Shown here piece by piece: positions 44,601-53,888 of a stretch of 64,000 bases of DNA (its first letter is position 1; every line of letters begins with the position of its first letter). Under the pieces are notes generated by a model. The model searched no databases, was not told the origin of the DNA, and saw nothing but the letters and a program-made list of their open reading frames with translations. A program made the position numbers and the translations under genes. Source of the DNA: Bog-950 sp044225825 (GTDB lineage: Bacteria > Bacteroidota > Bacteroidia > Chitinophagales > LD1); NCBI GenBank assembly GCA_044225825.1, contig JBGAIB010000009.1, positions 62,001 through 126,000 of the forward strand, given 5' to 3'.

Positions 44601-45183
44601 AAACCTGAAGTCGAACTTTGGCCGTTTAGCACAAACCATGTTAGATAAGGGCCAGCCTGAGAAAGCTGCTGCTTCTATCGACTACTCGCTGAAGGAAATG
44701 CCGGCTGATAAAGTGCCGCATTCTTATTTCGACGTGGAGTATCCGGAAGTTTATTACCGCGCGGGTCAAAAGGACAAGGCGCATAAACTGCTGGAAGAGA
44801 TGTGGGCTGCCGCTAAGGACGACCTGAACTACTATCGCAAGGTGTACGAATACACCTTGAACGAGGCGAACAAAAACGGCGAGGCCGCTTATGCCAAGAG
44901 CCTGCGCGAAGGTTCGTTTGGCGAACGCCGCGAAGTGCGCGAGAACACTACGGTGATGATTCAGTTAGTACTGGCCGCTGCTAAATACGAGAACCCGGAT
45001 TATTACCAGGCTAACGTAGCACCTAACCAAAACCGCTGGTTGAAGTTAGTGGTAAGCAGCAAGGACGAAATGGATGAGCTGGACCAGATTATAAAAGGCA
45101 CCACCGATCCGAATGCACCTTACTGTGTGAAGTTGCGCGACGAAATGGTGCGTTACCGTTTCGCGTTCTACCGCTTTAATTAA
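41638..45183 (+). CDS. DUF2723 (TMEM260-like) membrane glycosyltransferase
   Basis: 1181 aa from ATG 41638; an upstream in-frame TTG at 41584 is less likely. Membrane segments occur in the first 400 residues and near 600-740. The N-terminal DUF2723 signature is visible: TMESSGSFWDCGEFISGCFKLQVVHPPGAPFFLMLGRIF, where the Asp/Glu and HPPG residues are typical. The last 430 residues are soluble, with GDNDTYPLWYAQEVEG near 745 and TPR-like helices at the end. The family is related to human TMEM260, a protein O-mannosyltransferase, so protein O-glycosylation from a lipid-linked sugar is the likely activity (inference). A single-gene unit with its own terminator. Confidence 0.88.
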   Translation: MQKFKLFNNIFGWFSFLFAAVVYSMTMESSGSFWDCGEFISGCFKLQVVHPPGAPFFLMLGRIFTLFSGVDVMDPAASGHASSVALMVNLMSALATAGAVMFTFWTTTALARKVVVKAGEEITAGQIFTIIGAGLIAATCATFVDSLWFSAVEGEVYALSQFFMSLIIWAMMKWDADDSQYADHWLVLIAYMTGLSIGVHLLSLLALPAIALIYYYKRFKTTLIGWLIAGATGMFILGFYMKFIISFTQSYLAGMDLFFVNSVGLGFNSGIIIGALLVIALLVSIIRFSHSGTKRDFQIAMGVSIFYVLIGLIIEDSVTAKLIRLVFPLGIWIANKYGYEARRLANIAVLSIAFSYIGYLSYIMVPIRAIANPPINMNRPTDPFTIKSYVDREQYGDRPLVMGPDYTADPYDDATGYIYGGDRWEKNVATKQYDNKGPKQTDYQFRPEVNMFFPRLGFWQDESKTPGYRAWLNPEYNIIDRETREIVKTYPPSALDAANTAVAEMNKKEPGQDGRGRYKVKDAISSSDNWRFFFKYQLGFMYFRYLMWNFTGRQDDIQGAYYNDNGRWISGIPAIDNSHAIIGLPDWPQEGLSKAMLENKGRNLFFMIPFLIGLVGFFYTLFKHDKVFWIVAVLFVTTGILQIVYQNEPPIEPRERDYAVAGSFLTYTIWIGFGMLAIVEFLRKWLGQLPSAGIALALCAVAPFLMGSQGWDDHNRHGRNTARDFARCYLESCQPNAVLFTMGDNDTYPLWYAQEVEGIRTDVRVINLSLLGVDWYIDQLNYKINDAAPLKMSCKPEQYHGSERDIVRYQYKEGLSGTARPLSEVMSLIASDKPGDRMMEQGGGGRYSIFFTRNMYMDIDSAKAAEMNFVAPDERNLIVPRMDWTVNKNMLTKGDWMTLDIINQNFMERPIYFAVSVGSEAYLGFDKYFQLEGLTYRIVPKLNTSGSPFTSPVRWDACYQNMMTKFKFGGIAENKDIYLDENNLRMVVNLKSNFGRLAQTMLDKGQPEKAAASIDYSLKEMPADKVPHSYFDVEYPEVYYRAGQKDKAHKLLEEMWAAAKDDLNYYRKVYEYTLNEANKNGEAAYAKSLREGSFGERREVRENTTVMIQLVLAAAKYENPDYYQANVAPNQNRWLKLVVSSKDEMDELDQIIKGTTDPNAPYCVKLRDEMVRYRFAFYRFN

Positions 45184-45206
45184 TAAGCGTTATGCTTTAG
45201 TTGATA

Positions 45207-45240
45207 GAGCCACCTCCTTTTAGGGGTGGCTCTTTTTATT
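45207..45240 (+). terminator. Terminator of the DUF2723 gene
   Basis: GAGCCACC / GGTGGCTC stem with a T-rich loop, followed by TTTTTATTG (45207-45240), 24 bp behind the stop. Confidence 0.88.
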
Positions 45241-45352
45241 GTGGTTACACAGATAATACAAAATTTATTGCCACACAAAGGCACTAAGAAAGGTTTTCTG
45301 TTTTCAGTCTACTGTTTACAGTTGGGTTTCGAGTTTAAAGTTGAAGCTGAAT

Positions 45353-45396
45353 CGCGTTGCAAACGCGAAGCTTAAGAGTCACGCGTGGGACACGCG
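45353..45396. repeat. Twin short hairpins with CGCG ends
   Basis: CGCGTT-GCA-AACGCG (45353-45367) and CGCGTG-GGA-CACGCG (45382-45396) are two near-identical 15-bp palindromes, 29 bp apart centre to centre. They lie in the 255-bp gap between the DUF2723 gene and the end of the kdp operon. They may be part of a palindromic repeat family. Confidence 0.6.
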
Positions 45397-45438
45397 CGAC
45401 AGCTTTCATCTAACACCTTTAGCCCTTGAAAGGGACAA

Positions 45439-47115
45439 TTATGTATTTAAAACGAAACTGAAGGTGCTGCCATTGCCTGCGGTGCTGGCAGCAAAAATTT
45501 TGCCGCCCTGTGCTTCGATAAACTCCTTGCTGATGGCGAGGCCCAGGCCTGTGCCTCCTTTGGTGCCGGGCACTTTAAAATAGCGCTCGAACAAACGCGG
45601 CACGTATTGCGCTTCGATACCGGGGCCATGGTCGTATACAGAGAATAATACCTGTTTACCCTGTTGTTCGGCCGTTACCCGGATGATGCCACCCTGCGGG
45701 GAATAGCGGATTGCGTTGGTCAATAAGTTTACCAATACCCAAACGGTTTTATCCTGATCGGCAGTAACAGCCGGTAGGTTAGGAGCTATCTCTACCTTTA
45801 GTTTAATTTCTTTTTGTTCTGCCAGGGCCTTTACTGCATCCGTGGCTAATTCGGTTATCTGAAACGGCTGAACCGTATTTAGGGTTAGCTGAATATTGCC
45901 AGTTTCAACCTGGGTCATATTCAGTAATTCGCCGGTTATTTTAAGCAAGCGATTGGTGTCGTCGCTGATACTTTCAGCCAGGTGTAACTGTTCGGCATTC
46001 AGCGGTCCGCTTTTGGGGTTTTGCAATAGCTGCAGACTCATTTTTATGGCGGCAATCGGCGTTTTCAGTTCGTGCGAGATGGTGGCAATAAAGTTTGTTT
46101 TTGCCGCATCCAGCTCTTTGAAAGGTGTAACGTTGTGTAAGGTGATTACTTCGCCGATAACCTGATCGGCATTGGTCACCTCGCGGTAGTTTTTAACGAA
46201 GTAGCTCTCCTTGTTATTGGCGTAAATCTTAAGTTCAGCCGGCATTTCCTTATTCAGCAAATTGCGGAGCAGATCGTTTTTAAGAGCCACATCCGGCGCA
46301 TAGCGGCCCACCATTTCGTTCCGTTTCAGCATCAGCAAATTTTCGGCTACCTCGTTTACAAACAAGATGTGCTGACGGCCATCGAGCCCGATAACGGCAT
46401 CCTGCATGTTGTTGATTACCGCTTCTATCCGGCTTTTTTCGAACATTAATTGCGATACGTTGCTGTGTTCCCATTTATCCAGTTCAGCTGCCATGCCGTT
46501 AAAGGTGTTGGCCAGTTCACCGAATTCGTCGTGCGAGCGGATATTAATACGAGTGTTGTAATCCTTGTTGGCAATGTTGCGGATACCCTGGGTAAGTGCC
46601 TGGATAGGGTCGTCAATCCAGCGCGGGAAGTTGATGACAAATGTAAAGCTGAGTAAAAAGCAAATGGTGCTGAGAATGCTTATATAGGCAAAGCCCTGTT
46701 TGGTTTTATCGGATATGCCATTGTTTTTATTGACGATAGCATCCATGTTCAGTTGCTGTATCAGCAACAGTTTTTCGCGCAGAGCAACGGCAGTTGCGCC
46801 GCTGTGTATATTGGAGCGGTAAACGGCAAACAGTTTGCGCAACTCTGCGGTGGCTTCCTCTTCCCCCTTTTCGGTAATGTTATGTTCCTGCTTTGCCAGG
46901 TTTTCTTCGAAGGCCTTGATAGAAGTGGCACTATCGGGATGATCAAGTGCTTCCATCATTTGCTTGGTGTACTGCAATGTATTGTAATTGGCCTTCAGCA
47001 TATCCTTTGATTCGCTTGCCAGGTTGTTTATATAGTAGCTGCCTGAAATAGCCAGCAGTGCAATAATGGCCAGCAGAAAGAGCAGGCCCATACGGATTTT
47101 GTTTTTTACGCTCAT
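45439..47115 (-). CDS. HAMP/PAS sensor histidine kinase of the kdp locus
   Basis: 558 aa from ATG 47115, 14 bp behind the KdpD gene; a start at 47148 would overlap it. It has two membrane segments (about 8-27 and 148-170) with a 4-helix sensor domain between them, HAMP (about 172-225, DDPIQALTQGIRNIANKDYN), PAS (about 240-320), HisKA with the phosphoacceptor His in FIATISHELKTPIAAIKMS near 348, and HATPase_c (VLVNLLTNAIRYSPQGG, YDHGPGIEAQYVPRLFERYF, GTGLGLAISKEFIEAQGG). It supplies the kinase half missing from the KdpD protein encoded upstream. Confidence 0.92.
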   Translation of the reverse strand: MSVKNKIRMGLLFLLAIIALLAISGSYYINNLASESKDMLKANYNTLQYTKQMMEALDHPDSATSIKAFEENLAKQEHNITEKGEEEATAELRKLFAVYRSNIHSGATAVALREKLLLIQQLNMDAIVNKNNGISDKTKQGFAYISILSTICFLLSFTFVINFPRWIDDPIQALTQGIRNIANKDYNTRINIRSHDEFGELANTFNGMAAELDKWEHSNVSQLMFEKSRIEAVINNMQDAVIGLDGRQHILFVNEVAENLLMLKRNEMVGRYAPDVALKNDLLRNLLNKEMPAELKIYANNKESYFVKNYREVTNADQVIGEVITLHNVTPFKELDAAKTNFIATISHELKTPIAAIKMSLQLLQNPKSGPLNAEQLHLAESISDDTNRLLKITGELLNMTQVETGNIQLTLNTVQPFQITELATDAVKALAEQKEIKLKVEIAPNLPAVTADQDKTVWVLVNLLTNAIRYSPQGGIIRVTAEQQGKQVLFSVYDHGPGIEAQYVPRLFERYFKVPGTKGGTGLGLAISKEFIEAQGGKIFAASTAGNGSTFSFVLNT

Positions 47116-47128
47116 AACGCAGTATTTA

Positions 47129-48253
47129 TTACGAGAGAATAATGACATCTACATCGTTGCTGGAAAGTTTGTTGAGCAACTGATTAAAAATGCCGGTGCT
47201 TAAAATTATTTGCGACAGCTTAAGGTGCGGTTTGCCGATACAAATAGTTGTTATGCCTTTTTCTTCAGCTACCTTAATAATGGCATTAGCAATGCTGCTA
47301 TCTTTTGTTTGCAGTACCTCGGCACCTAACTCGGTGGCCAGTTTAAAATTATTGATCAGGTGCCGTTGCAGGTCAAGTGCTATTTTATCGTTGTTCTCCT
47401 TAGGGGTTTGCACATACAGCACATACCAGCCGCTGTTGTAATAATTGGCTAAACGGGCTGTTTTGCGAATTACTTTTTTTGCGATTTCGTTATTGGAGGA
47501 GATGCAGGCCAAAAAACGCTCGGGCCGCACCTGTATCTGGCGGGGTACTTCCTTTTCCACCTTCCGTTCCACCTGGCTGGCAACTTCTTTTAAAGCCAGT
47601 TCGCGCAATTGCAGGATATGTTCGGGTTTAAAAAAGTTATTGAGCGCTGCCTGAATTTTATCAGCCTTGTAAATTTTGCCTTCGCGTAAGCGGGTAATCA
47701 GTTCATCGGCAGTAAGGTCGATGTTTACCACTTCGTCGGCCAGGGCCAGTACTTTATCGGGTATGCGTTCGCTCACATCAATACCGGTAATCAGTTTCAC
47801 TTCTTCGTTCAAACTTTCGATATGCTGAATGTTGACTGCCGAAATTACGTTAATGCCCGCTTCGAGAATTTCAAGTACATCCTGCCAGCGCTTTTCGTTC
47901 TTGCTGCCTTCGATATTGGTATGGGCCAGCTCATCCACAATTACCACTTCGGGCCGCAGGTTAAGGATGGCCTGCACATCCATTTCGTCCAGTTCCTTGC
48001 CTTTGTAAAAAAGTTTGCGGCGGGGAATTACGGGTAAACCTTCTAAAAGCTCGTGGGTTTCTTTGCGGTAATGGGTTTCGATGAACCCGATTTTTACATC
48101 AATACCGTTTTTGAGCAGGGAGTGAGCCTCCTGCAACATGCGAAAAGTTTTACCTACACCGGCACTCATACCGATATAGATTTTAAACTTACCCAGTCTT
48201 GATTTTTTAATCAGCTGAAGAAACTCTTCTGCCGATTTCCGCATTTCTTCCAT
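47129..48253 (-). CDS. kdpD: KdpD N-terminal sensor without kinase domain
   Basis: 374 aa. Residues about 20-230 are the KdpD domain with Walker A YIGMSAGVGKTFRMLQEA, GFIETHYRKETHELLEGL, VVIVDELAHTNIEGSKNEKRWQD and VNIQHIESLNEEVKLITG. Residues about 255-374 are a UspA-like domain (CISSNNEIAKKVIRKTARLA, GITTICIGKPHLKLSQIIL). The membrane and kinase parts found in enterobacterial KdpD (about 890 aa) are absent. The protein is therefore a soluble sensor that probably binds a nucleotide and talks to the kinase encoded 14 bp downstream. It shares one base (TAATG) with the porin gene. Confidence 0.93.
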   Translation of the reverse strand: MEEMRKSAEEFLQLIKKSRLGKFKIYIGMSAGVGKTFRMLQEAHSLLKNGIDVKIGFIETHYRKETHELLEGLPVIPRRKLFYKGKELDEMDVQAILNLRPEVVIVDELAHTNIEGSKNEKRWQDVLEILEAGINVISAVNIQHIESLNEEVKLITGIDVSERIPDKVLALADEVVNIDLTADELITRLREGKIYKADKIQAALNNFFKPEHILQLRELALKEVASQVERKVEKEVPRQIQVRPERFLACISSNNEIAKKVIRKTARLANYYNSGWYVLYVQTPKENNDKIALDLQRHLINNFKLATELGAEVLQTKDSSIANAIIKVAEEKGITTICIGKPHLKLSQIILSTGIFNQLLNKLSSNDVDVIILS

Positions 48254-49482
48254 TACTTTTTAAACTGGTGCGCAAATGAATAAGCGAAGCTGAACCCCAC
48301 AAAAGGATCCAATTGTGTAAAGCTACCGCCTTTCTTTTCAAAGATCTTATCGTTACGGCTTTGGAACACGCGGCCCTCAAAACGGATAAGCGCGTTGGCA
48401 AAAGGAATAACATCCACGTTCAGCGAGTAGCCAAAGGTTTGAAAACCGTTAGGTGTACCGGTGGCAATGATGGTTCCGTTCTTATCGCTGTAGTATTCCA
48501 GGCGGGCGGCCAGGGCCAGTTTTTCGATTGGCGCTACACGGGCAATGAGCACGGGTGAGTACCATACATTATAGTTGCTGCTGCCTTTAGCCTGTTGTTC
48601 GGCACCAATATCGAAACCTAGGGTTAAACCGAATACGCTTACCGGATTATAAATGGCGTAAAAGTTATGGAAGTAGCGCATCTGCCTTACGCTATCGGGT
48701 TTATCAGTACCAATGAAGGAAGAGGAGTTGAGCAACAGTTTACCTGCTATGTTGCCTTGCACCTGCCAGCCAAAAGAGGGTAGCGAACTGGCGCCTACGC
48801 GCTGTATGCGCTGCCAGCCGTTCAATACCAATGCACTTGCCAAAAAGTTGCCGTTATCGGAGGTGTATGTAAGTTTTACACCACTTTCGTAATAAGGTGA
48901 ATTGTCGGCCAAGATGCTGCGGGTAAGGTTCCAGCAATCTTTACTTACGGCACTTTCGAAACCGATGTGCGATGCAAATACACCGGCATCTAACCAAAGT
49001 TGTTTTTTCTTGAGCAGATTAATACCGGCATTGGCCTCGTACAGGTTTTTTAGTACGCCCGGCTCGGCAGCCAGGTTGGCGTTGGCATACGTGCCCGCCA
49101 TTATTGCAATGTTTGCCCGCAGACGTTGCGCGCTATAATTCAGTTTTACGTAAGCATGGTTGATGTTTACCTCGTTGTGGCGGTTATGACTGTAAATAAA
49201 GGAGGGTCGGTTACCACTTTGCGGCTGGTTGATATCGAACATGTAGTAGGCCTCTACATAACCACTTAACTCTAGCTGTCCTTTCCAGGGTTTAGCTTTT
49301 TCGGCTTTCAGGCTATCGTCGACAGTGGTTACTACAGTGTTTTCGGCTTTGATAGAATCGAGCACCTGCTTGCGTATTTCTTTAATCAGCGCTTCGCGCT
49401 CGGCGGGTGATAAGGTTTGTTGTGCATGCAGGCTACCCAAACAGGTAAGAACGATATAAAAAATTAATAAAAAGCGTTTCAT
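48253..49482 (-). CDS. Outer-membrane beta-barrel porin of the kdp operon
   Basis: 409 aa with a signal peptide (MKRFLLIFYIVLTCLGSLHAQ), a short charged helix (about 22-60), and then regular alternating strands from QLELSGYVEAYYMFDINQP to FSFAYSFAHQF, ending in aromatic-polar residues. This matches the putative porin-2/OmpL-like barrel that Bacteroidota carry in kdp operons. It is expected to let potassium or small solutes reach the periplasm. It starts 8 bp behind kdpC. Confidence 0.85.
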   Translation of the reverse strand: MKRFLLIFYIVLTCLGSLHAQQTLSPAEREALIKEIRKQVLDSIKAENTVVTTVDDSLKAEKAKPWKGQLELSGYVEAYYMFDINQPQSGNRPSFIYSHNRHNEVNINHAYVKLNYSAQRLRANIAIMAGTYANANLAAEPGVLKNLYEANAGINLLKKKQLWLDAGVFASHIGFESAVSKDCWNLTRSILADNSPYYESGVKLTYTSDNGNFLASALVLNGWQRIQRVGASSLPSFGWQVQGNIAGKLLLNSSSFIGTDKPDSVRQMRYFHNFYAIYNPVSVFGLTLGFDIGAEQQAKGSSNYNVWYSPVLIARVAPIEKLALAARLEYYSDKNGTIIATGTPNGFQTFGYSLNVDVIPFANALIRFEGRVFQSRNDKIFEKKGGSFTQLDPFVGFSFAYSFAHQFKK

Positions 49483-49490
49483 GTTTAGGG

Positions 49491-50048
49491 CTATTTCAGG
49501 TTATCTAAGTCAATATTAAGTTTTAAAACATTTATTTTTTGCGGCCCAAGCAATGGCTTTTGCGTGTGGCGTGTTACTAATTCAGCCAGCCTTGATTTGT
49601 TGATATGGCGAACAGCCGCAATACGGTCTAGTTGTATGGAGGCGGCTGCCGGAGATATATCGGGGTCTAATCCACTACCGGATGCCGTTACCATTTCGGA
49701 GGGTATATCGGATTTTTTTGCCGTAGGATTATGCGCCAGGAACGTATCAATGCGGTCCTGCACCTGTGCCAGATAATCGGGGTTGGAAGGTGCCTTGTTA
49801 CTACCACCCGAACCAGCCGCATTATAATCTACAGCAGATGGACGAGACCAGAAATACTTATCATCGGTAAATTTTTGACCCACCAGGCTAAAGCCTGCTG
49901 TGTGACCATTTACCTGTATGGTTTGGCCTTTGCCATGATTAGGAGCAACCGCCAGGGCTGTTACCCATACTGCCAGGGTGTAAAAGCCGGAGAAGAACAG
50001 GATGCACACCAGCGTTAAGCGAAGGGCAGGAAAAATATTGGATTTCAT
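49491..50048 (-). CDS. kdpC: Potassium-transporting ATPase subunit C
   Basis: 185 aa: one N-terminal membrane segment (LRLTLVCILFFSGFYTLAVWVTALAV) and the soluble KdpC domain (GFSLVGQKFTDDKYFWSRPSAVDYNAAGSGGSN, SGLDPDISPAAASIQLDRIAA). It assembles with KdpFAB in the cytoplasmic membrane and is needed for a stable complex. It lies 11 bp behind kdpB. Confidence 0.97.
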   Translation of the reverse strand: MKSNIFPALRLTLVCILFFSGFYTLAVWVTALAVAPNHGKGQTIQVNGHTAGFSLVGQKFTDDKYFWSRPSAVDYNAAGSGGSNKAPSNPDYLAQVQDRIDTFLAHNPTAKKSDIPSEMVTASGSGLDPDISPAAASIQLDRIAAVRHINKSRLAELVTRHTQKPLLGPQKINVLKLNIDLDNLK

Positions 50049-50059
50049 ATTAGTTAAGT

Positions 50060-52105
50060 TTAGAGCATTAAGGAAATTACCAGGTCGATTAATTTGATGC
50101 CTATAAAAGGTACCACAATACCGCCAATACCGTAAATAAACAGGTTGCGGCGCAGCAAAGCGCCGGCTCCAATTGGTTTGTAAGCAACACCACGCAAGGC
50201 CAGCGGAATAAGCGCCGGGATGATAAGCGCGTTGAAGATGACAGCCGACAGTATGGCGCTCTCGGGCGAGTGCAACTTCATGATATTTAAGCCCTGTAAA
50301 GCGGGGATAGAAGTAATGAAGAGTGCAGGTACGATGGCAAAATACTTGGCTACGTCGTTGGCAATGGAGAAGGTGGTAAGTGTGCCGCGTGTCATCAGCA
50401 ATTGTTTGCCTATCTCTACTATTTCAATCAGCTTGGTAGGGTCGTTATCGAGGTCCACCATGTTGCCCGCTTCTTTAGCGGCTTGTGTACCACTGTTCAT
50501 GGCAACACCTACATCGGCTTGTGCCAATGCGGGGGCGTCGTTGGTGCCATCGCCCATCATGGCTACTAACTTACCGGAGCCCTGTTCCTTGCGGATGTAG
50601 TTCATTTTGTCTTCGGGCTTTGCTTCGGCAATAAAATCATCTACACCGGCTTTTTCGGCAATGTATTTTGCAGTGAGCAGGTTATCGCCGGTAACCATTA
50701 CGGTTTTTACACCCATTTTGCGGAGGCGTTCAAAGCGCTCCTGTATGGCAGGTTTAATGATATCCTGCAATTCGATAACACCTACAACTTTTTCGTTGAG
50801 CGAAACCACCAGCGGCGTACCACCATTGGAAGAAATTGTTTTTACGCGTTGTGCTGTTTCTTCGGGAAAAGAATAGCCTGCCGTAGTTGTAATGCGTTTA
50901 ATTGCATCGAAAGCGCCTTTGCGGATGCGTTGACCGTTGGGTAAGTCGATACCGCTGGTGCGCGTTTCGGCGGTGAATTTAATAAGTGTGCCACCTTCGA
51001 TAGAAAGATTGCGCCCATCGTTAGCCGCTAACTCTACAATTGATTTTCCCTCGGGGGTGTCATCGGCCAGGGAGCTGAGTGCACATATTTTTACAAACTC
51101 CTGCTGATTGAAACCATCGGCGGCATAAAAGCTAGTTGCCTTTCGGTTACCGATGGTGATAGTGCCGGTTTTATCCAACAACAACACATCAATATCGCCT
51201 GCAGTTTCCACTGCTTTACCCGATTTGGTGATTACGTTGGCACGTAAGGCACGATCCATACCTGCAATGCCGATGGCAGAGAGCAGGCCACCAATAGTAG
51301 TTGGTATAAGGCATACAAATAAGGATATAAAAGCCGCTACGGTAATTGGCGTATTGGCATATAAAGCAAACGGATAAAGCGTAACGCACACGATAACGAA
51401 CACCAGTGTAAAACCTGCCAGCAAAATAGTAAGTGCAATTTCGTTCGGTGTTTTTTGGCGGCTGGCACCTTCTACCAGGGCTATCATTTTATCGAGAAAG
51501 CTTTCGCCGGGAGAAGTGGTTACTTCCACTTTAATGCGGTCGCTTAGCACTTTGGTGCCACCGGTTACGGAACTTTTATCACCTCCGGCTTCACGGATTA
51601 CAGGAGCGCTTTCGCCGGTAATGGCGCTTTCGTCGATGGTGGCCAGTCCTTCTATGATCTCACCATCGGTAGGAATAATGTCGCCGCTTTCGCAGATGAA
51701 GATGTCGCCTTTTTTTAACTGCGATGAAAGGCAAACTTCGGTTAACACCTCAAAACCGGTTACGCGGCTTAATACCACTTTTGCTTTGGTTTCCTCGCGG
51801 GTTTTGCGGAGGCTTTCGGCCTGGGCTTTGCCACGTGCTTCGGCGATTGCTTCGGCAAAGTTGGCAAACAACAGAGTAAGCAACAGGATGATGAAAACGG
51901 TGAGGTTATAGAAAAGCGAGCCCTGCGTTTTATCGCCGCTGATGGCGGTATAGATAGTTACTGCCAGCATAATGACGGTTCCGATTTCCACGGTAAACAT
52001 GACCGGATTGCGGAACATTATTTTGGGATTGAGTTTAACAAAGGCATGTTTCAGCGCTTCGTTTACCAGTTCCCGTTGAAAGAGAGATGTATTTGGGTTT
52101 TTCAT
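50060..52105 (-). CDS. kdpB: Potassium-transporting ATPase catalytic subunit B
   Basis: 681 aa from ATG 52105. A P-type ATPase with the phosphorylation motif LLLDKTGTITIGNRKA near 305, the TGES actuator motif (ITGESAPVIREAGGD near 160), the hinge MVTGDNLLTAKYIAEKAGVDD and MMGDGTNDAPALAQADVGVAM. It couples ATP hydrolysis to potassium uptake through KdpA. The start at 52132 (TTG) is open but the ATG is preferred, leaving 35 bp to kdpA. Confidence 0.98.
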   Translation of the reverse strand: MKNPNTSLFQRELVNEALKHAFVKLNPKIMFRNPVMFTVEIGTVIMLAVTIYTAISGDKTQGSLFYNLTVFIILLLTLLFANFAEAIAEARGKAQAESLRKTREETKAKVVLSRVTGFEVLTEVCLSSQLKKGDIFICESGDIIPTDGEIIEGLATIDESAITGESAPVIREAGGDKSSVTGGTKVLSDRIKVEVTTSPGESFLDKMIALVEGASRQKTPNEIALTILLAGFTLVFVIVCVTLYPFALYANTPITVAAFISLFVCLIPTTIGGLLSAIGIAGMDRALRANVITKSGKAVETAGDIDVLLLDKTGTITIGNRKATSFYAADGFNQQEFVKICALSSLADDTPEGKSIVELAANDGRNLSIEGGTLIKFTAETRTSGIDLPNGQRIRKGAFDAIKRITTTAGYSFPEETAQRVKTISSNGGTPLVVSLNEKVVGVIELQDIIKPAIQERFERLRKMGVKTVMVTGDNLLTAKYIAEKAGVDDFIAEAKPEDKMNYIRKEQGSGKLVAMMGDGTNDAPALAQADVGVAMNSGTQAAKEAGNMVDLDNDPTKLIEIVEIGKQLLMTRGTLTTFSIANDVAKYFAIVPALFITSIPALQGLNIMKLHSPESAILSAVIFNALIIPALIPLALRGVAYKPIGAGALLRRNLFIYGIGGIVVPFIGIKLIDLVISLML

Positions 52106-52140
52106 TATCAGATTTTTTAATGCCTTAGGCAATACAAGTA

Positions 52141-53859
52141 TTACATGCTAAAATGTTCGGCAATGGGGCCAAGCGCCAGCGCCGGGAAATACAGTAAGGC
52201 GGTAACAATTATTATAACCGCAATTACCATAGCACCAAAGGTTAGGGTGTCGGTCTTTAAGGTGCCGGCACTTTCGGGTATATACTTTTTACCGGCCATG
52301 AGTCCGCCGATGGCTACCGGGCCGATAATAGGTAGGTAACGACCGAGTATGAGTACAAAGCCGGTAGTGATATTCCAGAACGGGTTGTTATCGCCAAGGC
52401 CTTCAAAACCACTACCATTATTGGCGTTAGAAGAAGTGAATTCGTACAGCATTTCGGAGAAGCCGTGATAGCCGGGATTGTTTAACCAACCGGTAGCATT
52501 GCCGTTAAACCACCAGCCCATTGGCGAGTTGTGGGCAGCCAGGTAGGCAGCCAATGCCGTGCCACCCAAAATGAGCAGCGGTGAGAGCAGCGAAACCAGC
52601 ACGGCGATCTTCATTTCGCGTGCTTCAATTTTCTTCCCTAAAAATTCGGGGGTACGGCCTACCATCAGGCCTGATATGAATACGGCAATTATTACGAAGA
52701 TGAAAAAGTTGAGCAGCCCTACGCCTACACCGCCGTAAAAGCTATTGACCATCATGGCCAGCAGTTCGTTCATACCCGATAACGGCATGCTGCTATCGTG
52801 CATAGAGTTTACCGAGCCGGTTGAAATTACGGTGGTTGCGATGCTCCAGTAACCGGATGCGGCAGCGCCGAAACGCACTTCTTTGCCTTCCATAGCGCCG
52901 GTGCTTTGATCAACGCCCATACTGCTGATAGCAGGGTTGCCGTGCATTTCGAGCATGATGTTAGGTATGGCCAGCAGCAGGAAGCCGAAGGTCATAACAC
53001 CAAAAATCATCCAGGCCAGTTTGCGGCGATTGAGATAAAAGCCCAGTGCAAATACCATGGCAAATGGTATCAGCATTTGCGCCACCATCTCGGTAAAGTT
53101 GGTGATGTAGTTGGGGCTTTCGAGCGGGTGGGCTGAGTTGGCACCAAAAAATCCGCCACCGTTGGTGCCGATATGTTTAATAGCTACAAACGGCGCTACC
53201 GGACCGCGCGATACCTGCACCGTATCGCCCTGCAGGGTAACGATGGTTTCTTTGCCTTCGAAAGTTACCGGCGAGCCGTTCAACAACAATACAACAGCCA
53301 CTATAAATGATAAGGGCAGCAGGATGCGTGTAAGCGACTTCATAAAGTAATCGTAGAAGTTGCCGAGTTTATCGGTAGTGCGGGCGCGTAAGGCGTTAAA
53401 CAGTACGGCCAATGCTGCCATACCTGTAGCGGCCGAAACAAACTGAAAGAACATAAGCACGAATACCTGGGTAAAGTAGCTTACACCGGTTTCGCCGCTA
53501 TAGTGCTGCAGGTTGCAGTTGATAATAAAGCTGATGACGGTATTAAAGGCCAGGTCGGGCGACATGGACGGGTTGCCGTCGGGATTGAGGGGCAAGGAGC
53601 CCTGAAACAATAGCACAACAAAGCCATAAAGAAACCAAACGGCATTGATGGTTAAGAGCGCCACCATGTGCTGTTTCCAGTTCATTTCCTTAGTGGGATC
53701 AATACCACTTAATTTATAGAACAGGTTTTCGAGTGGTTTGAGAAAGTCGAGTGGCGTTTTTTCGCCCGCATATACACGGGCAATGTACTTGCCCAAAGGG
53801 ATGGCTAACACCAGGGTTACCAGGAACATGAGTGCTACGCCGAGTATTTCTGTATTCAT
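52141..53859 (-). CDS. kdpA: Potassium-transporting ATPase channel subunit A
   Basis: 572 aa from ATG 53859, with an overlapping TTG at 53865; CTCCTTTC stands 13-20 bp upstream. About ten membrane segments and the four selectivity-filter-like loops are present, for example SFIINCNLQHYSGETGVSYFT, IKHIGTNGGGFFGANSAHPLE and EFTSSNANNGSGFEGLGDNN. It forms the ion-conducting part of KdpFABC. Length is normal for the family. Confidence 0.98.
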   Translation of the reverse strand: MNTEILGVALMFLVTLVLAIPLGKYIARVYAGEKTPLDFLKPLENLFYKLSGIDPTKEMNWKQHMVALLTINAVWFLYGFVVLLFQGSLPLNPDGNPSMSPDLAFNTVISFIINCNLQHYSGETGVSYFTQVFVLMFFQFVSAATGMAALAVLFNALRARTTDKLGNFYDYFMKSLTRILLPLSFIVAVVLLLNGSPVTFEGKETIVTLQGDTVQVSRGPVAPFVAIKHIGTNGGGFFGANSAHPLESPNYITNFTEMVAQMLIPFAMVFALGFYLNRRKLAWMIFGVMTFGFLLLAIPNIMLEMHGNPAISSMGVDQSTGAMEGKEVRFGAAASGYWSIATTVISTGSVNSMHDSSMPLSGMNELLAMMVNSFYGGVGVGLLNFFIFVIIAVFISGLMVGRTPEFLGKKIEAREMKIAVLVSLLSPLLILGGTALAAYLAAHNSPMGWWFNGNATGWLNNPGYHGFSEMLYEFTSSNANNGSGFEGLGDNNPFWNITTGFVLILGRYLPIIGPVAIGGLMAGKKYIPESAGTLKTDTLTFGAMVIAVIIIVTALLYFPALALGPIAEHFSM

Positions 53860-53888
53860 ATACAAGTAGTTTGAAAGGAGATTAGCGG

